Source: an uncultured Prevotella sp. (lineage in GTDB: Bacteria; Bacteroidota; Bacteroidia; Bacteroidales; Bacteroidaceae). Taken from it: DNA of 41,755 nt. The notes below the pieces were generated by a model that saw only the letters and a list, made by a program, of their open reading frames with translations, made no database searches and was not told the DNA's origin. Position numbers and translations under genes: made by a program. The stretch is taken from positions 1 through 41,755 of the forward strand of contig UQQN01000005.1 in NCBI GenBank assembly GCA_900543155.1, read 5' to 3'. How positions within the stretch are numbered: the stretch's first letter is position 1; each line of letters begins with the position of its first letter. Shown piece by piece: positions 24,737 through 31,439 of this stretch.

Positions 24737-26263
24737 ATGAAAAAATATATTCTTATGGCCATGATGGCCTTTGTTTGTGCTGCCAATATGATGGCACAAT
24801 ACACATCGGGTACGCGTGAGGGTGCTTTGAACGATAAAATTAAATGGACTTTCGATGGTAAAACGCTGACGCTTACCAACATCGAAATCGATAAAACAGG
24901 ACTTTATGCAAGTATTCCTGACTTTGACCTAAAAGAGGTTTCTCCTTGGGTTAAGAAAAAATATCCTGTAAAGAGTGTAATCGTTGGTCGTGGCATCAAT
25001 CGCATCGGTTCGTGCGCTTTTGCAAACTGCCGTGATATTACAGAAGTTACCTTCGAGGGTGCCAGCATTAAAGAAATTGGTTGGGGGGCTTTCCTCAACT
25101 GCTCTCGCCTCCGCACAATCTCTTTGCCCACCACAGTGAAGAAAATTGAAACAGTGGCTTTTGCCAACTGTATCTCGCTGCCTTCGGTGAAGATTCCTGA
25201 TCAGTGTACGGTGCAAGACCAAGCTTATGTAAACTGCCCCGAAATTAAAACCATCGAGGTGAGTCCTACTGCTACAATCGGTCAGTATGTTTTTGCCAAC
25301 GAGATAAAGATTGGTGGTAAAATTCGTCACACTCTCTACGATGGCGAAATTCGTCGTCTGCCTGCCTACATCAACATGGGTAACTGCCACACTTATGGTT
25401 TCGCAAAAAGTGCTATCGACAAATACATCGGTGGTAATGCTTCTGCCAACGTGCTTGTTGACTACGACTACATGACCTCTGAAATCGACTCGCTTATTCC
25501 TACATCTTACACCATTAACAACGACACTTATGCTCTTGTTATTGGTAACCAAAACTACCGCTTTGTGCCTGGCGTTCCTTATGCGATTCACGATGCTCGT
25601 GTGTTTAAGGAGTATTGCGAAAAAACGCTCGGCATCCCCTCTGAGAACATTCACCTTGTAGAGGATGGTACAAAGGCTATGATTAACGAAGAGGAGTTCC
25701 AGTGGCTTGAGAATATTAGCAACCGCGAGAACAAGAAACTTATTGTGTATTACGCAGGACATGGTGTGCCCGACACAAAGGACCGCAATAAGGCTTACAT
25801 GTTGCCTACAGACGTGCGTGGTACTAAACCTCAAAATGGTATTTCGCTTAACGACTTCTATGGTCGTATTGGTGACTTGGCTTTTGAGCAGACTTCTGTG
25901 TTCCTCGATGCTTGCTTCAGTGGTATTAACCGCGATAACGAGAGTGTCAACGAGGGTATGCGTGGTACTGAAATTGCTGCCGAAGAGGGTACTCTTGGCG
26001 AAGGTAATGTCGTAGTATTCTCGGCTGCACAGGGCAACGAAACAGCACAGGGATTCCAAGAACAGGGTCACGGCTTGTTTACTTATTATCTGATTAAAGA
26101 AATTCGCGAAACAGGCGGTATGGTTTCATTTGGCGACTTGGCTGATAGCATTCAGCGCAACGTGAGCCGTAAGGCTGTTACACTGAAACTTCAGAAGCCC
26201 CAAACACCCAGTGCGCACGCTACTGAGAATATTGCTGACACGTGGCGCACTATGGGTTTTTAA
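24737..26263 (+). CDS. Exported caspase-like (C14) peptidase with BspA-type leucine-rich repeats
   Basis: A 508-residue protein; signal peptide 1-20 (ends MMAQ). Residues about 75-205 contain BspA/LRR_5-type repeats (CAFANCRDITEVTF, AFLNCSRLRTISLP, AFANCISLPSVKIP). A caspase/metacaspase domain starts at residue 264 (TYALVIGNQNY). The catalytic pair is visible: H342 in YYAGHG and C393 in LDACFSG. Then VVVFSAAQGNETAQGF and a late LQKPQTP stretch, as in C14 peptidases. The acidic stretch 400-425 could be a processing loop. The two domains together suggest an exported, peptide-binding protease with a caspase fold. Cleavage specificity is unknown. It is the sixth gene of the cluster. Confidence 0.88.
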   Translation: MKKYILMAMMAFVCAANMMAQYTSGTREGALNDKIKWTFDGKTLTLTNIEIDKTGLYASIPDFDLKEVSPWVKKKYPVKSVIVGRGINRIGSCAFANCRDITEVTFEGASIKEIGWGAFLNCSRLRTISLPTTVKKIETVAFANCISLPSVKIPDQCTVQDQAYVNCPEIKTIEVSPTATIGQYVFANEIKIGGKIRHTLYDGEIRRLPAYINMGNCHTYGFAKSAIDKYIGGNASANVLVDYDYMTSEIDSLIPTSYTINNDTYALVIGNQNYRFVPGVPYAIHDARVFKEYCEKTLGIPSENIHLVEDGTKAMINEEEFQWLENISNRENKKLIVYYAGHGVPDTKDRNKAYMLPTDVRGTKPQNGISLNDFYGRIGDLAFEQTSVFLDACFSGINRDNESVNEGMRGTEIAAEEGTLGEGNVVVFSAAQGNETAQGFQEQGHGLFTYYLIKEIRETGGMVSFGDLADSIQRNVSRKAVTLKLQKPQTPSAHATENIADTWRTMGF

Positions 26264-26375
26264 TGCTACATAAATAATATTTAAACCCAAAGAATTACTA
26301 TTGCTATGTATAGCGCTTCTTCCCATCCCGATAAGGTTAGGGGGAGGGGAGCTATAAAGAAAACGTATAGAAGAG

Positions 26376-26410
26376 GAGTGAACCACAAGTGGTGTATTTG
26401 TGGTTCACTC
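26376..26410 (+). other. Hairpin in the caspase-to-MORN gene gap
   Basis: A perfect 13-bp stem (26376-26388 with 26398-26410) with a 9-nt loop GTGGTGTAT and no T-tract after it. It sits between two cluster genes that are 177 bp apart. It could stabilise the upstream message or bind a regulator; it does not look like a terminator. It lies 31 bp before the start codon of the next gene. Confidence 0.6.
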
Positions 26411-26440
26411 TGTATTCTAGAAAAAAGTAAGGAGTTTCCT

Positions 26441-27922
26441 ATGAAGAAATTTTTGTTACTCTTTCTAACAGTCGCCTTATGGGGCTTTAGCTTGCAAGCA
26501 GAAGCTAAGAACGATAAGGTGAAGTATGGAAAATACATTTACTATGAGGGTGAAACAGAGAACGATGTGCCCCATGGACAAGGAACCTTGGTGGTGACGC
26601 GGTTAAAGGACAAGAGTACGGCTTTTATTTCGGTTACGGGCACCTTCAACGATAAAACAATTAAGAACGCGAATTTCAATGCTACTGACTTTAATGCGTT
26701 GGAGTTTGAGGGTGATATGTCTTTCGAGCCAAGAGGTGAGAAAGGTAAGGCCATGGAAATTGTGTTCCACCTGGGAAAAGGTGATCTCTTTCACGATGAT
26801 ATTGAATATAAATATCGTAAAATTCGTAACATCTCTATTTCCGATCTCGTTATTAACGTGTCGGCTACTAAACAGTCGGAAGATTGGGCTATTGGTTTTG
26901 GACCAAATGCGGCGCAGAGCATAGGCTTTCAAGCGATTGTGCCTAATATGCCTTTGCCACGTAACCTCGACTTGTTGGGCTATTCACCCGAAAAAATGAA
27001 GGGCTTTTTTGCCGACTTCACGATGAACGAGGTGTTGGTGAATTGTACCGAAGAGGGGCGCTTTGTGTTTTATGATGGGGCTACATTTTGCAAAGACGAA
27101 ATAAAATTTATTGATGGCGACGTTGTGCGTCTTGCTAATAACGATTGGACAGGGGCTATGACCTATGCCGACGGCACGCACATTAGCAAAGACAATGCCG
27201 ACCTCTTTAAAATTGACTTTAAGAATGGCGACTCGTATGTGGGCACTCTGAAGCGTAATACCTTGCAAGACTTAGCTCGAAGAGGTACAGACCATCCTAA
27301 CTTCAAGTATAACAATGGTGTATTTACAAGCGAAGGTGTTGACGAAAAATGGATAAATGGTGAATCGTTCACCCATCGTCATGCTCGTCTATTAGAGTTG
27401 ATGAGAGAAGAGTTGGTGTTGGCTGTTGAGAAAGACAGCTTGACAGAAGAACAAGCTATTAAGCGTGAAAAGGAATTGAAGGTAGAAGATGCCAAACTTG
27501 CTGCACGTCGCTTGCAATTCTCAGACGATAGTCTCTCTATTGCCAATGCACAGTGTCCTGTGATTTTGGGGGCTGTAAAGGGCAAAAAGTTCAGTGGACA
27601 GGTAAAACTGAGCGACGAGGAGGATGCTGCCACATACGCTAAGAAGGTGCAGTTGTGGCTCACAGTATCGTTTGTAACTGCCAACCGGTGTGTGCTCAGT
27701 TACAAAGGTAAGGCGGTGGCGAAGGACGAGGATACTGCGGATTTCATTAAGTCGCTTGAGCCTACATTTATTCACGAGGGCAACTTTGCTTATCGTATTG
27801 AGGGGTATACCATTTATCTTTACGATACCAAAAATTTTGAGCGTCAACGTTTTTCGTTTTCTAAAAACAAGAACAACATTTATTGCAACGAGTTGAAAAC
27901 GCTGCTTAATGTAGCGCGATAA
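26441..27922 (+). CDS. Exported MORN-like protein, last gene of the caspase cluster
   Basis: A 493-residue exported protein. The ATG at 26441 is chosen: it has a TAAGGAG Shine-Dalgarno 6 bp upstream and begins the signal peptide (ends LQAEA). The upstream extension to 26306 runs through the hairpin. Motifs with G-x-G-T-L (near residue 30-45, NDVPHGQGTLVV) and GDSYVGTLK (residues around 270) resemble MORN repeats, but irregular ones. The middle part is low in known motifs, and a lysine/glutamate-rich helix lies near residues 310-350. Role unknown. The gene ends at a bidirectional terminator. Confidence 0.6.
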   Translation: MKKFLLLFLTVALWGFSLQAEAKNDKVKYGKYIYYEGETENDVPHGQGTLVVTRLKDKSTAFISVTGTFNDKTIKNANFNATDFNALEFEGDMSFEPRGEKGKAMEIVFHLGKGDLFHDDIEYKYRKIRNISISDLVINVSATKQSEDWAIGFGPNAAQSIGFQAIVPNMPLPRNLDLLGYSPEKMKGFFADFTMNEVLVNCTEEGRFVFYDGATFCKDEIKFIDGDVVRLANNDWTGAMTYADGTHISKDNADLFKIDFKNGDSYVGTLKRNTLQDLARRGTDHPNFKYNNGVFTSEGVDEKWINGESFTHRHARLLELMREELVLAVEKDSLTEEQAIKREKELKVEDAKLAARRLQFSDDSLSIANAQCPVILGAVKGKKFSGQVKLSDEEDAATYAKKVQLWLTVSFVTANRCVLSYKGKAVAKDEDTADFIKSLEPTFIHEGNFAYRIEGYTIYLYDTKNFERQRFSFSKNKNNIYCNELKTLLNVAR

Positions 27923-27930
27923 ATGTGATG

Positions 27931-27973
27931 AAAAAAGGTTCATTAGTCTGACTTGACTAATGAACCTTTTTTT
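27931..27973. terminator. Bidirectional terminator at the end of the caspase cluster
   Basis: An 18-bp perfect inverted repeat (27931-27948 with 27955-27972), six-nt loop, six A and seven T at its ends. It separates the cluster from the convergent nuclease gene. Confidence 0.93.
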
Positions 27974-28030
27974 GAATATACTCGGAGGAGTATTTAAATC
28001 TTATTTCTTTATACGCTTTTAGGAGCTATA

Positions 28031-28996
28031 TTATTTTGCACCCCATTCACTAGGATTGCATCGTGACTCGATTTTTTCTTCGGCTGCATCGGGCAAGTTG
28101 GGGAAGAAGTCCATGCCTGTAAGTTCTTCGAGTTTATTGATTGTAACTGCATGTTTGGCGATTTCGCTCAAAGGTGCTTTATTCTTGTAGTCGTAGCCAT
28201 ACTCCTTGTGCTCCATCCAAAAACCAATAGAGCTATATGCATTGTTCTTTACTTTGAGCAATGCCATGTAGTAGTATTTAGGTACTGCTACTTTTTTGCC
28301 ATTACTGCGTGTAATGTAGTTCATAATTTGGTCGTTCTTGATGGTGCCACCTTTAACTACATATAGAGTGTCGGCAAATGAGGCATTGCGACCGCACTGT
28401 TGCACTAAGCCCTCAAGTGTTACCCAATAGCCTTGGTTGAACGAAGACTTTTGTGGTGACATATTCGTCATGTAAAAAGTCTGTTCGTTGGCTGTGGTGT
28501 TATATACACGGTCAGCAGATGCACAAAGGTGTCCACGGTCATAACCGCTTCCAAATCCACGGCTACCAATGTGGTAGGTGCTGCTAAGACTTGGGTCGTC
28601 TGTAAAGGGCTCGTCTGAACGACCTGTATATTGTTTGCGTGTATCACCATCGAAACGGAAGGCTACCCAACGTGAGTGATATTTGGTAATGTCATACTCT
28701 AACATATAGTTGTTTACCTTTTTTCCATTGATGCTCACATCGTGCGAAATGAGTAGGGTCGTGCCATCGTTGAGTACGCGCGGTGTTTCCATGCGCGAGG
28801 TGATTTGCGTATTCGCAGAGTTGCTTGTGCTGCCACCGGTGCTACCACCTGTATTACCACCAGGAGGGTTAAGGTTGTCCCAAGGGTGTTCTTCTTCGCT
28901 ACAAGATGTGAAAGTGAAGGTAGCTGCTGCTACTACTGCTAAGAACAAGAGACTTTTTTGGATGTATGCCTTAAGTCGATTAAAATAGATATTCAT
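28031..28996 (-). CDS. DNA/RNA non-specific endonuclease lipoprotein
   Basis: A 321-residue protein of the NUC1/Serratia nuclease family, cutting both DNA and RNA with a metal ion. The DRGH motif is at 153-156 (H156 is the expected general base), followed by FYMTNMSPQKSSFNQGYW, which holds the metal-binding asparagine. An N-terminal hydrophobic segment ends at lipobox FTSC; the residues after the Cys are SEEE, matching the export signal that sends lipoproteins to the cell surface in Bacteroidetes. It is thus probably a surface nuclease. A glycine/serine/threonine-rich linker separates anchor and enzyme. It may be read through from the upstream genes past a terminator-like hairpin. Confidence 0.93.
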   Translation of the reverse strand: MNIYFNRLKAYIQKSLLFLAVVAAATFTFTSCSEEEHPWDNLNPPGGNTGGSTGGSTSNSANTQITSRMETPRVLNDGTTLLISHDVSINGKKVNNYMLEYDITKYHSRWVAFRFDGDTRKQYTGRSDEPFTDDPSLSSTYHIGSRGFGSGYDRGHLCASADRVYNTTANEQTFYMTNMSPQKSSFNQGYWVTLEGLVQQCGRNASFADTLYVVKGGTIKNDQIMNYITRSNGKKVAVPKYYYMALLKVKNNAYSSIGFWMEHKEYGYDYKNKAPLSEIAKHAVTINKLEELTGMDFFPNLPDAAEEKIESRCNPSEWGAK

Positions 28997-29018
28997 AGTG
29001 TGGATAAAAAAGAAAAAA

Positions 29019-29061
29019 ACAAGATGCTTGGGTGCAAGCTATGTTGCGCCCAAGCACTTGT
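29019..29061 (-). terminator. Terminator-like hairpin between choice-of-anchor and nuclease genes
   Basis: Arms 29046-29061 and 29019-29035 pair with one bulged A and one mismatch. On the minus strand it is followed by runs of T (seven, then six). It resembles a rho-independent terminator inside an otherwise tandem gene run. Confidence 0.75.
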
Positions 29062-29093
29062 TGTATGATAATAAAGTTGGTCGACTTATGCAA

Positions 29094-30347
29094 TTACTTT
29101 ACACGGTGAATGGCAGCAGCAATACCGCCATTTGAGGTAACGAGTGAGAAGTCGTCAATCAACTTGTCTGAAGCCTTAGCGTATGAACTTGTTTTGGGGT
29201 TCATTACGACAAAGTTTACAGTGGTTTCTTTGTCGAGTGTGAATTCGTAAGTAACAAGTTTCCAATTGGCATCAGTTGTGATGTAACCACTATAGTTGTA
29301 TGAGTCGCCACCAGCAATCTTGCCATCTTCTCCTACAACAGCGTAACCGAGTTTAACTTGACCTTCACCCTTAACATACATGCTCAAAGTATAGGTACCA
29401 GCCTTGAGGGTATACTCCTTAGAACCCAAGCGCTTGTTGCTCTTTTCATCGCATGCTACGCAAACTGAGTAGCTGCCAGAGTGAGCATCAGTGCTTTGTG
29501 TAAGTTTTGCGCTGCTAGCAGATGTTGTAGACTTCCAACCTTCGCAAACACCATCAGCCCAAGTTTCGAAACCACCATTCAAAAGGAGATTGTCACCAGT
29601 GGGAGGAGTTACGGGTGTGTCGGGAGTGTCGGGTTTATCAGGAGTACCCGGAGTTTCAGGTTTATCAGGCGTTGTAGTGCCACCATTTTCCATAGCAGTG
29701 CCATCGCCCTTCACGCAGAACTCGTCAACTTCCCAAGTTCCTGAAGCCTCGTCAGTGCTTGCATACTTAAATGCGATGTACACCTTTTCTTTGCCACAGA
29801 AAGCAGAGATATCCATTGTACCCGCATCGATGAAAGTCCATGAAGTGCCTTCGGGATAGTTAGGTACGTTGATTTGTGTCCATGTAGCGGTTTTTACGTC
29901 ACCTGTATAGTCGGTTGATGCCCATACGGTGCACATTTCAGAAGGTACGCCCGGAGCTATCTTGTTAATTGCTTGACGGAAAGTCAAAGATGCCTTTTTG
30001 CTGTCTTTCAAATTGATGGCAGGCGATACAGCCCAAGCCTCGCTGGCATTGCTCTTACTGCTGGCAAATGCAGAAGCTTTGAGGTAACCTTTACCATTAT
30101 AAGAATCTTGCTTCCAAACGTAGGTGAGGCTACCTGAAAGTGTTACATTCTTAAATTCAAAGCCTTCGGCGTCTGTATCAAAGTTGGCAGAGAAAATGGT
30201 CTTTTCAGCACCTGTGTTTTCATTACCACCTTGGTCACCTCCTGTGCCAGGATTCTTGTTCACCTCGTAAGGAGCAGGAACATCGTCGCAAGCTGTAAAG
30301 CCCAATGTGAGGGTGGCAGCTGCAAGGCATAAAATATACTTTTTCAT
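29094..30347 (-). CDS. Choice-of-anchor J-type lipoprotein with carbohydrate-binding-like C-domain
   Basis: A 417-residue protein; start at 30347 chosen for the lipoprotein signal, lipobox GFTAC, then DDVPAPYE. The first domain, about 45-215 (SANFDTDAEGFEF, AVSPAINLKDSK, GTWEVDEFCVKG), resembles the choice-of-anchor J/cleaved-adhesin lectin-like fold. A P-D-K-P/T linker (about 222-250) leads to a second beta-sandwich (LLLNGGFETWADG, SGSYSVCVACD, LSMYVKGEGQVKLGY) like CBM4/9 modules. No catalytic motif is seen, so it probably binds an extracellular ligand. Last of three closely spaced genes. Confidence 0.75.
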   Translation of the reverse strand: MKKYILCLAAATLTLGFTACDDVPAPYEVNKNPGTGGDQGGNENTGAEKTIFSANFDTDAEGFEFKNVTLSGSLTYVWKQDSYNGKGYLKASAFASSKSNASEAWAVSPAINLKDSKKASLTFRQAINKIAPGVPSEMCTVWASTDYTGDVKTATWTQINVPNYPEGTSWTFIDAGTMDISAFCGKEKVYIAFKYASTDEASGTWEVDEFCVKGDGTAMENGGTTTPDKPETPGTPDKPDTPDTPVTPPTGDNLLLNGGFETWADGVCEGWKSTTSASSAKLTQSTDAHSGSYSVCVACDEKSNKRLGSKEYTLKAGTYTLSMYVKGEGQVKLGYAVVGEDGKIAGGDSYNYSGYITTDANWKLVTYEFTLDKETTVNFVVMNPKTSSYAKASDKLIDDFSLVTSNGGIAAAIHRVK

Positions 30348-30363
30348 AAGATTGTTTTTGTGG

Positions 30364-30404
30364 GAGATGGTTCTGTATGCAATTTTGTGTGCGAGAACCA
30401 TCTC
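30364..30404 (-). other. Intercistronic hairpin
   Basis: An 11-bp perfect stem (30364-30374 with 30394-30404) in the gap between the DUF5689 gene and the next one. There is no T-tract, so it is more likely a processing or stability element than a terminator. Confidence 0.6.
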
Positions 30405-30415
30405 TTAATGTTTTA

Positions 30416-31423
30416 TTAGTTAGCTGAAATATCGGTTGTGTCGCGCATCTGAAGCTGCCAGTTTGTGTAGTAGCTCAAGATACCGGTGTATGAACGGGTA
30501 TTCTCGGGCAGTTCGATGAACGAAACACGGTTTTTAGTTGAGGTGCGGATAGCTACGGTAGAACCATTGCCAAGGGCAAGGTTACGTTCTACACCATAGC
30601 CTGCATCGTGAAGTTCGTAGGGACCAAAAATCTTCTTGCCGTTAGCCGAGAGCGTTTCGGTTTTGCCATACACATCCTTGAAGGTAGCATCAGAACCTTT
30701 GTCGAACTTATCACGGTTTTCTTCAGAAGCCTCCTTAATGTCGCCACGCACAGTTGCTAACATAGGGCAGTTCTCGAAGTTCTTATTGGCAGAAGCACGT
30801 AACCATGCCTTGCCTTCTTCGTCAGTCTTGTCTACAGGTGTAAGCTCAGGGGCGTTGAGGTCAGGTTTGCCTATGAGTTGCACGTTGCTCTTAAGGTCTT
30901 CAAAAAACATCGGGCCCAAGTTGATGTTGTTCGACGATGTTTTGTAAGGCGTACCAATGCGCGGAGTCTTGCTATATGCACCCGCATAAAGTCCCTTAAG
31001 ATTGATTTTGATGCGCTGACCTAAGGCGAAGTAGGGATAGAGCGCAGTGCTCTTTACAGCCAAGATGATGCACTGGTCATGTGCAGGGTCTGTAGCAGCC
31101 TTTGTGTCATCGATATTGCGGATGAGCAATGTTTGGTAAAGGTTACCACTGATGTCGTTGGCACAAACCACGCCTTCAATAATCACATCCTCGTTTACCT
31201 TGCTATACCAGTTCGACGAGTTGCGCGAATAGTCGGCAGTGCTATTGTCGGCACAATATTTTTGCTTGACATCATAAATTGTAGAGTTTACCTCGCCAAT
31301 GTCGGTAGGGCTTGTCACAATGTAGTTGTCGGTGTTGGGTGCATCGAAATCGTCCATACACGAAGTGGTGCTGAACAAACTGAATGCCGCAACAGCTATG
31401 ATTGATAAATATTTAAATTTCAT
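30416..31423 (-). CDS. DUF5689 domain lipoprotein
   Basis: A 335-residue lipoprotein; start at 31423 chosen for the signal peptide with lipobox TTSC, then MDDFDAP. DUF5689 is recognised by features such as EDVIIEGVVCANDISGNLYQ (OB-like), ILAVKSTALYPYFALGQRI and the long beta-rich body. Such proteins sit beside TonB receptors in Bacteroidetes, often with nucleases or phosphatases. This gene starts 16 bp after the receptor stop. Its acidic residues after the Cys suggest surface display. Its ligand is unknown, though an OB-like domain could bind nucleic acids (inference). Confidence 0.8.
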   Translation of the reverse strand: MKFKYLSIIAVAAFSLFSTTSCMDDFDAPNTDNYIVTSPTDIGEVNSTIYDVKQKYCADNSTADYSRNSSNWYSKVNEDVIIEGVVCANDISGNLYQTLLIRNIDDTKAATDPAHDQCIILAVKSTALYPYFALGQRIKINLKGLYAGAYSKTPRIGTPYKTSSNNINLGPMFFEDLKSNVQLIGKPDLNAPELTPVDKTDEEGKAWLRASANKNFENCPMLATVRGDIKEASEENRDKFDKGSDATFKDVYGKTETLSANGKKIFGPYELHDAGYGVERNLALGNGSTVAIRTSTKNRVSFIELPENTRSYTGILSYYTNWQLQMRDTTDISAN

Positions 31424-31439
31424 TGTAGTGTAATTTTTA

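Noticed and set aside
24929..26071. A 380-codon frame opposite the caspase gene
   Set aside because: It is antisense to a gene with clear catalytic motifs and signal peptide, has no motif of its own and is a codon-use shadow.
26329..26355. A C-rich and G-rich stretch that might be a mobile-element end
   Set aside because: Pairing is imperfect, no second end or target duplication was found.
26306..26440. A 45-residue N-terminal extension of the MORN-like protein
   Set aside because: It runs through the hairpin; the ATG at 26441 has a good Shine-Dalgarno and begins a signal peptide.
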